Shown: piece after piece, positions 45,793-54,570 of the stretch | Numbering within the stretch: the stretch's first letter is position 1 | Layout: each line of letters begins with the position of its first letter | Assembly: GCA_905203045.1 (NCBI GenBank) | Contig: CAJKUH010000001.1 | Location: forward strand, 124,001 to 188,000 | From: an uncultured Eggerthella sp. | GTDB lineage: Bacteria; Actinomycetota; Coriobacteriia; Coriobacteriales; Eggerthellaceae | Length of the DNA stretch: 64,000 bases | Direction of reading: 5' to 3' | Program-made: the position numbers and the translations under genes | The notes under the pieces: model-generated | The model's input: only the letters and a program-made list of their open reading frames with translations | What the model was told of the DNA's origin: nothing | Databases searched by the model: none

Positions 45793-45813
45793 AACCTATA
45801 TGATTACTAGGAT
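45793..45813. promoter_or_regulatory. Operator AACCTA-N9-TAGGAT (permease operon)
   Basis: CCTA-N9-TAGG dyad with the same TAGGATTAAGG right half as the site at 43405-43425. It lies just downstream of the expected transcription start and overlaps the 5' leader, a typical repressor position. Confidence 0.65.
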
Positions 45814-45821
45814 TAAGGCGG

Positions 45822-45849
45822 ATTGTAAAACGCTGGCGGCACAAGTCAA
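45822..45849 (-). promoter_or_regulatory. Promoter of the ABC permease operon
   Basis: On the minus strand TTGACT (45844-45849), 16-base spacer, TACAAT (45822-45827). This is close to the sigma-70 consensus, with a start point expected near 45815, directly before the operator. Confidence 0.7.
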
Positions 45850-45974
45850 GCATTTTGAGCTGTATGGCCGCTTGTCCTGGCGAAAAGCCAGCAGCTTTAC
45901 ATATTAGTTGTTTGGCGAAGCGGTTGCGCGTGCGAGCTGCCTGTTTCCTATAATTGGCAAAGGCTTTTGGCAAA

Positions 45975-46013
45975 CTGACAACAAAAAGGGGACAGTCCCC
46001 TTTTTGTTGTCAG
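45975..46013. repeat. Short palindromic repeat, longest copy (39 bp)
   Basis: CTGACAACAAAAAGGGGAC-A-GTCCCC, continuing TTTTTGTTGTCAG: a perfect 19+1+19 inverted repeat 24 bases before the ABC exporter start. It may act as a leader terminator for that gene. Confidence 0.88.
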
Positions 46014-46037
46014 CCGATCAACGAAAGGAAGCGCGTT

Positions 46038-47834
46038 TTGAGCGAAGAGAAGGAAAAGCAGGAAGTGCCCTTCAAGGTTGTGGCGAAGAAGTTCGTGAGC
46101 TACTACAAGCCGTTCACGTTCCTGTTCGTTGCCGACTTGGTATGTGCCACGCTTCTTGCCGCCATCGACCTGGCGTTCCCTCAAATCCTGAACTTCTTCG
46201 TGCGCGACTTCTTTGTTAATGCGCGCGACGCCATCATGGGCGTGCTGCCGTGGGTTGCCGTTGGGCTGGTGGTGCTGTACGTGGTGCGCAGCCTGTGCCA
46301 GTATTTCATTTCCTGCTGGGGTCATATCATGGGTGCCCGCATGGAAGCGCGCATGCGCATGGACTTGTTCCAGCAGTACCAGCGCCTAAGCTTTTCCTAC
46401 TACGACCGCAATAACACCGGCGAAATGATGTCGAAGTTGGTAACCGACCTGTTCGACATTTCCGAGGTGGCGCATCACGGCCCCGAGAACCTGTTCATCG
46501 CCACGCTGAAAATCGTGGGCTCGTTTGTGCTGCTGATGTTCATCAACGTGCCGTTGACGCTGGTGATGCTGGCGGTAACGGCCGTTATGGCCACGTACGC
46601 GTTCGTTGCCAACTACCGCAAACGCACCATCTTCCGTCAGAACCGCGTGCGCATGGCGGGCCTGAATGCGCGCTTGCAAGATTCGTTGGGCGGCATTCGC
46701 GTGGTGAAGGGCTTCGGCAACGAGCATATCGAGATCGACAAGTTCGGCCACGCCAACGAAGAGTTCATCGAAACGAAGGAGCTTTCGTATCGTTTCATGG
46801 GCCAGTTCCAGATGGCTTCGAGCTTTTTCACCGGCGCGCTGTATACGGCAACCATCGTGGGCGGCGGGCTGTTTGTGGCGCAGGGCGTTTTGGACCCTGC
46901 CGACATGGTTATGTATGCGCTGTACATCGGCATTTTCATTGCGCCAGTGGAACTGCTGATCAACTTCACGGAAACGTTCCAGAAGGGTTATGCGGGCTTT
47001 CGCCGTTTCGTGGAAACGCTGGCAGAACGTCCGGGCGTGGAAAACAAGCCCGATGCCGTCAATCTTGCCACGGTGGTCGGCGAAGACGCGGCACCCGCCA
47101 TCAGCTATTCCGACGTGCACTTTTCCTATGTGGACGGCAAAGAAGTGCTGCGCGGGCTGAACCTGGAAGTGCCTGCTGGTTCCACGGTGGCGCTGGTAGG
47201 GCCTTCGGGCGGTGGCAAGACAACCACCTGCTCGCTGCTGCCGCGCTTCTACGACGTGGATTCCGGTTCAGTGAAAATTGCGGGCGTTGACGTGCGCGAT
47301 GCCACGCTCGAATCGCTGCGTGCGCAGGTGGGCATTGTGCAGCAGGATGTGTACCTGTTCGAGGGAACCATTCGCGAAAACATCCTGTATGGCGATCCGT
47401 CCGCTTCGCAGGAGCGTATCGAATGGGCAGCGCGCCAAGCGAACATCCACGAGTTCATCGAAGGCTTGGAGGAAGGCTACGACACGTTCGTGGGCGAGCG
47501 CGGCACGCGTCTTTCGGGCGGGCAGAAGCAGCGCATTGCCATTGCACGCGTGTTCTTGCGCAACCCGCATATCTTGGTGTTGGACGAGGCAACCAGCGCG
47601 CTCGACAACGAAAGCGAAGAGCGCGTGCAAGCCTCCCTTGAGCGCCTGAGCGAAAACCGCACCACGCTGGTTATCGCGCATCGTTTATCCACCATCCGCA
47701 ATGCCGATTTCATTGCTGTGGTAGACGACGGGCGCGTGGTGGAGGTTGGCACGCACGAAGAGCTGCGTGCCCAGCACGGCATCTACGATCGCTATTACCG
47801 CATGCAGTTTGCCGGCAAGCGCGAAGCGGAATAG
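46038..47834 (+). CDS. ABC-type exporter, fused membrane and ATPase domains
   Basis: A 598-residue half-transporter of the MsbA/BmrA/LmrA class. The N-terminal domain has six TM segments (about 1-330). The nucleotide-binding domain (about 360-598) has Walker A GPSGGGKTT, Q-loop VQQDVYLF, signature LSGGQKQR, Walker B ILVLDEATSALD and H-loop IAHRLSTI. It acts as a homodimer exporting lipids, peptides or drugs. Start is TTG 46038 with GAAAGGA eight bases before; the longer frame from 45954 would translate the palindrome and is unlikely. No partner gene is adjacent. Confidence 0.92.
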   Translation: MSEEKEKQEVPFKVVAKKFVSYYKPFTFLFVADLVCATLLAAIDLAFPQILNFFVRDFFVNARDAIMGVLPWVAVGLVVLYVVRSLCQYFISCWGHIMGARMEARMRMDLFQQYQRLSFSYYDRNNTGEMMSKLVTDLFDISEVAHHGPENLFIATLKIVGSFVLLMFINVPLTLVMLAVTAVMATYAFVANYRKRTIFRQNRVRMAGLNARLQDSLGGIRVVKGFGNEHIEIDKFGHANEEFIETKELSYRFMGQFQMASSFFTGALYTATIVGGGLFVAQGVLDPADMVMYALYIGIFIAPVELLINFTETFQKGYAGFRRFVETLAERPGVENKPDAVNLATVVGEDAAPAISYSDVHFSYVDGKEVLRGLNLEVPAGSTVALVGPSGGGKTTTCSLLPRFYDVDSGSVKIAGVDVRDATLESLRAQVGIVQQDVYLFEGTIRENILYGDPSASQERIEWAARQANIHEFIEGLEEGYDTFVGERGTRLSGGQKQRIAIARVFLRNPHILVLDEATSALDNESEERVQASLERLSENRTTLVIAHRLSTIRNADFIAVVDDGRVVEVGTHEELRAQHGIYDRYYRMQFAGKREAE

Positions 47835-48196
47835 GATGCGCTGCTGCCGTCGATTTAGCGGGTTGGGGCATTCGCGTCCCGCCCGCAATCTGACCTGCCT
47901 GCGGCGATGGCTCCTTGCGCATTCCCCATTGCCGCGGTGGGTGTTGCGTTCGGCAAGCCGCGCCGCATTGTGCGGTGAGGGCGGCTTGCGCCCAACGCGC
48001 TTTTTTCGGCAAGGCGTTTTGCATCCGATACTTCGCCTTGCCTTCTTCTGTGCGGGCTGCTTCAAATGGATTCTTGTTCGAGTCTCGTTTTAAGGCGAGT
48101 GCCACAGTGCCATGAAGGTGTACCCTGTCTTTGTTAGATATGGTGAACTTCTAGGCGGTTGCTTCGAAGTTCCCACGTTCAGGAAAGGCTTGGCGT
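47835..48196. other. GC-rich gap, nothing assigned
   Basis: I see no gene, repeat or clear terminator in these 362 bases. Several open frames exist on both strands, as expected from high GC, but none has a ribosome site or recognisable product. The TAGATAT run at about 48135-48141 could be part of the promoter of the following HMA-domain gene. Confidence 0.4.
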
Positions 48197-48457
48197 ATGT
48201 ACAGGACAGTTGTGGATATCGACGGCATGATGTGCGGCATGTGCGAATCGCACGTGAACGATGCGGTGCGCAACAACTTCAAGGTGAAGAAGGTTTCCTC
48301 TTCGCACAGCAAGGGCCGCACGGTAATCGAATCGGAGACGCCACTCGACGAAGCGCAACTGCGCAAGGCAATTGGGGCTACCGGCTACGAGGTAAAGGGC
48401 GTAACGTCCGAAGAAATGCAGAAGAAGGGCCTGTTCGGCGGCTTGTTCGGTAAGTAA
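48197..48457 (+). CDS. Heavy-metal-associated (HMA) domain protein
   Basis: An 86-residue cytosolic protein. The N-terminal HMA fold has GMMCGMCESHVNDAV, with metal-binding Cys13 and Cys16 in a CxxC motif. A glycine-rich tail ends GLFGGLFGK. GGAAAGG precedes the ATG. Typical CopZ-like chaperones have 65-70 residues, so the tail is an addition; its hydrophobic FGG repeats could contact membrane. In related bacteria such proteins accompany metal ATPases; the nearest here is about 9 kb away. Metal probably Cu(I), by family. Confidence 0.88.
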   Translation: MYRTVVDIDGMMCGMCESHVNDAVRNNFKVKKVSSSHSKGRTVIESETPLDEAQLRKAIGATGYEVKGVTSEEMQKKGLFGGLFGK

Positions 48458-48483
48458 GATCGGCTGCGTTTCAGCGTGGGCGC

Positions 48484-49731
48484 TTAGCGAACGCGGTAGG
48501 GCTTTTTGCCCCAATACAGCTTCAGCAGGTGCTTCTTCGGTGCGGGAAGCGTGCCCACCAAATCGAGCGTGGCAACGGCGGCATCGTGCGCGGCGTTAGG
48601 GCGACGCAACGATTCGCCACCGTTGAGCATGGTTTTCAGCTGATCGGGGTTTTCGTGAATCTGCTGCAAACGTTTTACCAGCTCATCGGCTGTTTCTGCT
48701 GTAACGGCGGCACCGGCCTTGGTTACGGTGTAGGTGTTCGCGCGTTCCTGCCCATACGATTTCCCTACCAGGATAAGCGGCAAGCGTGCGCACAGGCACT
48801 CGGTGGTGGCAAGGCCGCCCGACTTCGCGATGATCATATCGCTTGCCTCCATGAGCTGGGGAATGCGCTCGATGTAGTTGTACACGGAAACGTTCGTGAT
48901 GGCGCGCTCCTTGAAGAAACCCTTCAGCCCGTTGGCGTACTCTTTGTCGGCACCCGCCAGGAAAGCGAAGTGCATGTTGGGGAAATCGGAAAGCAGCGGC
49001 ACTACCTTGTTCACGATTTCGCGGAACGGGATGTAAGGCTCGGAGTGGCGAGCGCCTGCCATAACCATGACGATCATCTTGTCGTGCGGCAGCCCGAACT
49101 GGTTAAGCACCTGGTCGCGGTCGATGGGCTCGGAAAAGCCTTTGCGCACGGGGATGCCCGTTACCTTGATATGGCTTTCAGGCACCTTGCGGGGCGTAAG
49201 CTCTTTCACCATGGTTTCGTCGGCGGCGCAGAATAGGTCGCAGTCAAGGTGCGGCCAAAGCCCTTCGGCGCCGTAGTCGGTGGGAATGCAGGTTACGGGG
49301 AACGTCTGCCCAGTAACCATCTTCGCGGCAACTGAAGCGTTGGCCGCAACGATGTGCGTTGCCAGGATGGCAATGGGCTTGCGCTTCTTAACGATTTTGG
49401 TGAAGGGCGCAAACATGAACGGCGACCATGCGTAGCCGCCGCCCCACAGAAGGCGGCCGGTGAAAGTGCGGTGCCAGGTGATGTCGTAGAGCCAGTTGAA
49501 GGAAACGGTTACGTTGGCGGTTTTGTCGCCGTCGAATTTGATGTAGCCGAAGTCCAGGATGTCCAACACGGCAATTTCAACGTTTTCAGGCAGAGCGGGG
49601 TGCTTGCCGCGCAAGTCTTCCAGCGCTTGGGCAGTTGCCTGGGCGGCGCTGCGATGACCCGAGCCAACGGAGGCGTACGTGATGATGACCAAGGGGCGAT
49701 TTGCGTTTTCATCGCACTTGGTGGTAATCAT
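48484..49731 (-). CDS. Diacylglycerol glycosyltransferase-like (MGDG synthase/UgtP family)
   Basis: A 415-residue GT-B enzyme. The N-terminal donor-independent motif ITYASVGSGHRSAAQA (about 12-27) is the MGDG synthase signature. The C-terminal half has VMVMAGARHSEPY, IIAKSGGLATTECLCARLPL and VGKSYGQERANT, the nucleotide-sugar-binding region. UgtP/MGDG enzymes transfer glucose or galactose to diacylglycerol to make membrane glycolipids. Peripheral membrane location is expected. It is monocistronic and convergent with the HMA gene. The stretch upstream of it (to the tRNA) holds no other gene. Confidence 0.9.
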   Translation of the reverse strand: MITTKCDENANRPLVIITYASVGSGHRSAAQATAQALEDLRGKHPALPENVEIAVLDILDFGYIKFDGDKTANVTVSFNWLYDITWHRTFTGRLLWGGGYAWSPFMFAPFTKIVKKRKPIAILATHIVAANASVAAKMVTGQTFPVTCIPTDYGAEGLWPHLDCDLFCAADETMVKELTPRKVPESHIKVTGIPVRKGFSEPIDRDQVLNQFGLPHDKMIVMVMAGARHSEPYIPFREIVNKVVPLLSDFPNMHFAFLAGADKEYANGLKGFFKERAITNVSVYNYIERIPQLMEASDMIIAKSGGLATTECLCARLPLILVGKSYGQERANTYTVTKAGAAVTAETADELVKRLQQIHENPDQLKTMLNGGESLRRPNAAHDAAVATLDLVGTLPAPKKHLLKLYWGKKPYRVR

Positions 49732-49961
49732 GCTGCCTCCTTCTTGCTGCTTCGTGGTTCATGTTGTGGTTGGCGTTGCTTGCTTAAGCGTGCGTCTTGC
49801 TTGAGCGCATCGGCGCGAGAAAGTATGCGCCAATTGCCTGCAAACTTCCTGTGTATACCCTATCTAACCAGAAATAAGGCACAAACGGGGGCGGGGTTGT
49901 GGCGAAACCGTTGCAACTTCGCAGACGAACGGCAATTTTGCAGCTGGCGGTAAGTTGGCAC

Positions 49962-49990
49962 TTGCGAAAAAACAATTCGTTGCGTATACT
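49962..49990 (+). promoter_or_regulatory. Promoter of tRNA-Thr
   Basis: TTGCGA (49962-49967), a 17-base spacer and TATACT (49985-49990), 30 bases before the mature tRNA 5' end. Both boxes are near consensus. Confidence 0.8.
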
Positions 49991-50020
49991 TCTCTGGCGC
50001 TTGTTTTTAGCGTCGGGAGT

Positions 50021-50096
<76 letters not shown>

Positions 50097-50296
50097 TCGA
50101 ATTTGCAGGTCAGTCGCTTATGCGGCTGGCCTTTTTTGTTGCTTTGGGAAGACGTTTCGCCCGATGGGGAAGAAATTGGGGAAGATTTTTCGCCTGACGG
50201 GAAAGATGGAGCAATATTTTCCCGTGTTCAGCCCAGCGCATGCTTTTTAAACTAAAGCTCGGTTTCCTTCTTTTGCGCCATTGCGTTTCTTTATAC

Positions 50297-50345
50297 TTTG
50301 ATACTGTTGAAAAATCTCAACAAAGTAATGCTAATTAAACATTAT
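50297..50345. promoter_or_regulatory. Operator-like dyads upstream of the MFS gene
   Basis: CTTTG...GTTGA-AAAATC-TCAAC-AAAG (about 50297-50325) and TAATG-CTAATTAAA-CATTA (50327-50345) are two adjacent inverted repeats in an AT-rich patch, 49 bases before the MFS start. They could bind a local regulator, but no regulator gene is adjacent. Confidence 0.4.
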
Positions 50346-50393
50346 TAAAGTAAAGACGCTGCAACAGCGCCCCAAAGAAGAAGGAAGGCATTC

Positions 50394-51584
50394 GTGGCAG
50401 AAAGCGCAGCACGCACCAAGCTTGCAACCGTGGCCTTGGTAATCGTGGGCTTTGCCCTGGGTTTTGCGGAGTTCATCGTTATCGGCATCACGCCGGACAT
50501 CTCGGAAGAGTACGGCATTTCCCTGGCTTCGGCGGGCAATCTGGTCGGGTTCTTCGCCATTTCGTATGCGGTATCGACGCCCATCATTGTTCTTTCCACG
50601 GGTCGATTCCGCCGTTTTCCCCTGTTCGTTACCTTTTTGGCCGTATTCAACGCCGGCAACCTGCTGGCTATAGTTGCGCCCACGTATGAAACGTTGCTGG
50701 TGGCGCGCATCCTCACGGCGGTGGTTTCGGGCGTGTTGCTTTCCACGGTCATGACGTTCATCAACGACATCGTGCCCCGCGAAAAGTCGGCGCGCATCAT
50801 CTCGTTCGTGTACGCGGGCTTTTCCGTGGCAAGCGTTTTGGGCACGCCCATCGGAACGCTGCTTTCCGACGCGTTCGGCATCAAGGCGGCGTTCATCGCA
50901 GTAGAGGCAGTAGCCCTTGTCGTTACGGCCTTGCTGCTGATTTCGGTGCCACGTTCCGGCTCGACCGATATTTCTTCGCGCGTGCGCGATCAGCTGGTTA
51001 TCCTCAAAGACCGCCGTATTGTGCTGGTGCTGGTTATGAAGGGCTTCGGTATGGCCGCCACGTACGTGTTCTACGTATACGTGACGCCAATCCTGGAAGA
51101 TGGCGTGGGCCTTTCGGTGTGGATGGTAAGCATTGTGCTGTTCTTCTACGGTGCCGCCACCATTGTCTCGAACCTCGGCAGCGGCTCCATCGCCCAGCAC
51201 TATGGCTTGGCAAAAATGCCGATCATGTTCGGATTGCAGGCTCTGGTGCTTTTGATGCTTGGGCCCAGCTTGGCTTCGGGTAACACCGTGTTCGCCGTTG
51301 TGAACGTGGTGCTTACCGGCGTGTTCATTTACCACATGAATGCTCCGTTGCAGACGTTTTTGCTGCAGACTTCCGCGAAGGACTACCCGAAGGCTCTTAC
51401 GCTGGCATCGGCCGTTATGCCCACCTCGTCTGACCTGGGCATTGCCACTGGTTCGTTCGTGGGCGGCGTGGTGGCATCGGGTCCGGGCTTCGTGTGGGCG
51501 GGTCCGATCGGCGCGATCTTCGCCGTGGTTTCGGTTGTTGCCGCCGTTCTCATCCTTCAGCCCGAGAACCGTAAGAAAGCGTAG
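50394..51584 (+). CDS. MFS transporter, DHA1/AraJ-type exporter
   Basis: A 396-residue protein with 12 TM segments and the N-terminal pattern GFALGFAEFIVIGITPDISEEY. It has motif A-like YAVSTPIIVLSTGRFRR, and the antiporter-type segment VLGTPIGTLL in TM5. These features fit the drug:H+ antiporter-1/arabinose efflux (AraJ, YdhP) group. GTG 50394 follows AAGGAAGG. Substrate unknown. It is a single-gene unit between tRNA-Thr and an inverted-repeat element. Confidence 0.9.
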   Translation: MAESAARTKLATVALVIVGFALGFAEFIVIGITPDISEEYGISLASAGNLVGFFAISYAVSTPIIVLSTGRFRRFPLFVTFLAVFNAGNLLAIVAPTYETLLVARILTAVVSGVLLSTVMTFINDIVPREKSARIISFVYAGFSVASVLGTPIGTLLSDAFGIKAAFIAVEAVALVVTALLLISVPRSGSTDISSRVRDQLVILKDRRIVLVLVMKGFGMAATYVFYVYVTPILEDGVGLSVWMVSIVLFFYGAATIVSNLGSGSIAQHYGLAKMPIMFGLQALVLLMLGPSLASGNTVFAVVNVVLTGVFIYHMNAPLQTFLLQTSAKDYPKALTLASAVMPTSSDLGIATGSFVGGVVASGPGFVWAGPIGAIFAVVSVVAAVLILQPENRKKA

Positions 51585-51635
51585 CGGCGAGCACCGGCGG
51601 CGCGTTTATGCTCAAAACCAGAAAAGGGCTTCTGT

Positions 51636-51788
51636 TTGGCAAAATAATCGACTTGTGAACGACTCGTTCCGTGTTTTAGCTGTCGAATAGCCCAAATAAG
51701 CAACAATTCTAAAAATATTGTTGCTTATCTTGGCATTCTGCGAGCGAAATGAGCTCGGCAATCATTCCCAAGTCGATTATTTTGCCAA
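51636..51788. mobile_element. MITE-like inverted-repeat element, copy 3 (153 bp)
   Basis: TTGGCAAAATAATCGACTTG (51636-51655) is repeated exactly in reverse complement at 51769-51788, with imperfect pairing continuing inward for at least 12 more bases. The centre is AT-rich and contains its own dyad, AATAAGCAACAAT/ATTGTTGCTTAT. The outside flank (AAACCAGAAAAGGGC) is shared with copy 1. It shares TGGCAAAATA ends with copy 2. Confidence 0.7.
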
Positions 51789-51934
51789 GATGAGGCGGTT
51801 CTTTGGTTTTGCGACAGAAAAAGAGGCCAGATGGCAGATACGCCATCTGGCCGCACGATTATTTGGGCTGGTTTTGCCTGGCTGCATGATCGCTTTAATA
51901 CCGGCTTTGACCGAAGTCAGCTTTCGGTGCCGCT

Positions 51935-53248
51935 TCAGTACAGAAAGCCCAGCCTTTTTGCCTCGGCGGTAAGCTCATCGCGGAAATCGGGGTGGGCGAT
52001 GCTGATAAGCCGCTGGGCGCGGGTGGGGATGTCGGCCCATCGCAGGTCGGCAACACCATATTCGGTGACGATGTACTGCACGTCGTTGCGCAGCGAGGTA
52101 ACCGCGCTGCCGGATGCCAGCGTCGGCACGATTTTCGACACAGGGCCTTTCTTGGTGTGGGCCACGCTGGTAACGGCAATAAAACCGCGCCCGCCCTTCG
52201 AATGCTTTACGCCGCGGACGAAATCGAACTGCCCGCCGCTTGCGGAATACTGGTGCGGGCCAATGCTTTCGGCGCACACCTGCCCGGTTAAGTCGATGCT
52301 CACCGCGGTATTTACCGAAACTAGGTTGTCGTTCTTTGCGATGACGGTGGGGTTGCATACCGTGTCGTACGAGCAGTAGTACATGCTGGGGTTTTCGTTG
52401 ATGAAGTCGTACAGGCGCTGGGTACCCGTGGAATAGCCGGCAACGGAAACGCCGGGCATGAACGGCTTGCGCGAGTTGTCGATGATGCCCTTCTGCTGCA
52501 GCGAAACGAAGGCGTCCGAGAACATTTCCGTGAAGCATCCCAGGTGCTGCTTGCTTTCCAGCCCGGCGGCAATGGCGTTGATGATGCCGCCGATGCCCAG
52601 TTGGATGGTGTCGCCGTCGTTCACGCGATCGACGATGAGCTCCGCCACCTTTTCCTCTTCGGGCGTAGGCGCGGGAACGGGCGCGTCTTCAAGCGCTTCT
52701 TCCTGCAGCACGAAGGCATCGATCGCGCTTACGTGATAGTTGTGGGAATCGCCGAACACGCGGGGAAGGCGCGGGTTCACTTGGGCGATGATGTGCTTGG
52801 CTCCACGCAAGGCGCCCTGCTCAAACCCCAACGGGCCGATGTTGCAGTTGCCCTGCGCATCGGGCGGCGTCATTTGAACCACGGCATAATCCAACCCGAT
52901 TTCCTCCAGCATGCGATTGGTGTCGGAGAAATGCACGGGAATGTGCGCGACGCATTTCGATCCGCCGGCAAAGCCCGTGCGCTCGTTGGGGCCGGCAAAG
53001 TACGTGTGGTAGCGGAACTGCTGCGGGCTTACATCAAGCCCAGCAAACGTAATGTCGCCGTTCATCCAGTTGCCGTACAGGTCGATACCCGAAAGCTCGC
53101 CTTTCCCGATGCGCGCTATGAGCTCGTTGATGATGGTGGCGGGAACGTGCAGTCCTCCCGTGTATATCTTCTGGTTACCAGTTAGGTGGTCTTCGAACAC
53201 CTGGCCAACGCTTATTTGCTTGCGCTCGTATTCTTCCTGCCAGCTCAT
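51935..53248 (-). CDS. Acetyl-CoA hydrolase/transferase-family CoA-transferase
   Basis: A 437-residue family I CoA-transferase of the 4-hydroxybutyrate or butyryl-CoA:acetate type. The catalytic Glu is in CFTEMFSDAF (about 238) and the CoA-binding loop is SASGGQFDFVRG (about 350). A GIGGIINAIA glycine motif lies before it. ATG 53248 is behind AGGAGG; the longer frame to 53299 has no site. It swaps CoA between acetate or a short acid and an acyl-CoA, conserving thioester energy in fermentation. The exact acyl substrate cannot be read from sequence. AroE lies upstream behind a terminator. Confidence 0.9.
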   Translation of the reverse strand: MSWQEEYERKQISVGQVFEDHLTGNQKIYTGGLHVPATIINELIARIGKGELSGIDLYGNWMNGDITFAGLDVSPQQFRYHTYFAGPNERTGFAGGSKCVAHIPVHFSDTNRMLEEIGLDYAVVQMTPPDAQGNCNIGPLGFEQGALRGAKHIIAQVNPRLPRVFGDSHNYHVSAIDAFVLQEEALEDAPVPAPTPEEEKVAELIVDRVNDGDTIQLGIGGIINAIAAGLESKQHLGCFTEMFSDAFVSLQQKGIIDNSRKPFMPGVSVAGYSTGTQRLYDFINENPSMYYCSYDTVCNPTVIAKNDNLVSVNTAVSIDLTGQVCAESIGPHQYSASGGQFDFVRGVKHSKGGRGFIAVTSVAHTKKGPVSKIVPTLASGSAVTSLRNDVQYIVTEYGVADLRWADIPTRAQRLISIAHPDFRDELTAEAKRLGFLY

Positions 53249-53305
53249 GGCGGCCCTCCTGCTGCCTTGATGCGGGCGCAAAACGCGTAGTGCGCGCACC
53301 CGACC

Positions 53306-53357
53306 CCTTCAAAAACAAGAAAACGGCGGTCATGCATCCCCTTGCATGGCCGCCGTT
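53306..53357 (-). terminator. Terminator of aroE
   Basis: AAACGGCGGTCATGCA (53321-53336) and TGCATGGCCGCCGTTT (53342-53357) form a 16-bp stem with one mismatch. On the minus strand TTTTCTTGTTTTTG follows. Confidence 0.85.
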
Positions 53358-53379
53358 TAAGTGTACTCCCGTTGGGCTG

Positions 53380-54237
53380 TTATGCCTCGTCAGGTGAAAG
53401 CGGGAATTCGACACCCGTCCAAATTTCGAAGGCGCGTGCGCCCTGGAAGAAGAGCATGCCCTCGCCGTTGATGGTGGTGCAGCCTGCTTCTTTACCCATC
53501 TTCAACAGCGCGGTTTCGGCAGGCTGATAGATGGCGTCCTGAATGGCAAGGCCGGGATGCAGATACGTTGCATCGGGAATGGGCGACTGGCCTTCAAGTT
53601 TGCCCATGCCGATAGGGGTGGCGTTGGCAAGCAGGTCGGCGTCGGCCAGCTGGGCGCGCAGGTCGTCCAGGTCGTTGGCATCGTGGCGGCTGATCTTGCA
53701 GCCAGTCTTCTCGGCAACGATGGCGACCTCTTCGGCAACGCGGTTCCACGACTTGCCGGTGCTGGGGCTGAACACCACGATTTCGCCCACGCCATCGAGT
53801 GCAGCCTGCGCAGCGATGGCAGTGCCGGCGCCGCCCATGCCCATCTGCACCATTTTCTTGCCTTTGACGTCAACGCCATGCTCTGCGAACGACTTCATGA
53901 AGCCGTAGCCGTCGGTGTTGTAGCCGGTAAGCACGCCGTCTTCATTTACCACGGTGTTCACGGCGCCTACGATTTCGGCGGCAGGGTCGAGCTTGTCGAG
54001 GTGGGGGATAACGGCGATTTTGTTGGGCATAGTAAGGTTGCAGCCGCGCATGTTCAGCAGGCGGATGGCATCGGTTGCCTGCTTCATGTCTTCGCCGGGA
54101 ACGCGGAACGCCATGTACGCGTAGTTCAAGCCGGCGCGCTCAAACGCGCGGTTGTGAAGGTGGGGCGATTTGCTGTGGGCAACGGGGTCGCCGAACAGGC
54201 AGATAAGGCGTGTCGCGCCATTGATATCTTGCGTCAT
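53380..54237 (-). CDS. aroE: Shikimate dehydrogenase
   Basis: A 285-residue NADP(H)-dependent enzyme of chorismate synthesis, reducing 3-dehydroshikimate. SKSPHLHN (about 22) binds shikimate. NLTMPNK supplies the catalytic Lys (normally NVTxPxK, so Val to Leu is conservative), and NTDGYGF the catalytic Asp. MGMGGAGTAIAAQAAL is the cofactor loop and VFSPSTGKS follows where NADP-binding NRT/NRS usually sits, so cofactor preference or a quinate/shikimate (YdiB-like) role is open. It is single and away from other aro genes. Confidence 0.88.
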   Translation of the reverse strand: MTQDINGATRLICLFGDPVAHSKSPHLHNRAFERAGLNYAYMAFRVPGEDMKQATDAIRLLNMRGCNLTMPNKIAVIPHLDKLDPAAEIVGAVNTVVNEDGVLTGYNTDGYGFMKSFAEHGVDVKGKKMVQMGMGGAGTAIAAQAALDGVGEIVVFSPSTGKSWNRVAEEVAIVAEKTGCKISRHDANDLDDLRAQLADADLLANATPIGMGKLEGQSPIPDATYLHPGLAIQDAIYQPAETALLKMGKEAGCTTINGEGMLFFQGARAFEIWTGVEFPLSPDEA

Positions 54238-54570
54238 GGTTGTTCTCTCTCCTTGGACGAACGAGTACTTTGCGCCCAGACCGTTGGCCTGCGCAAAGGA
54301 ACGTTGGCTGCTGCAAAGTATTTGAACATGTTTGCAACTATTAGAATTCTAACATCGCGAATGTCTATATGGCAGGATAAGGTATTGCGCAACGCAATAG
54401 TGGTTGCCAGCGGGGTGCTGTTGGTATTGCCTTTCGATAAACACCACTACCAATACAATTTGTTGCATAACAGAAACCGTTTGTTTCAATTAGGTTATCG
54501 TTCGCCTAAACGGCAATTTTGTTGCCCTATGGGGGTGTAGACTTTGAATCTGGTAGTGAAAGGAACACCC
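54238..54570. other. Divergent promoter region with several palindromes
   Basis: 333 bases between divergent aroE and the citrate synthase gene, AT-richer than surroundings. Visible dyads: TTAGAATTCTAA (about 54342-54353), TATTGCG-CAA-CGCAATA (about 54383-54399) and GGCAA-TTTTG-TTGCC (about 54511-54525). TAGACT at about 54537 may be the -10 box for citrate synthase. No gene is seen. Confidence 0.45.
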
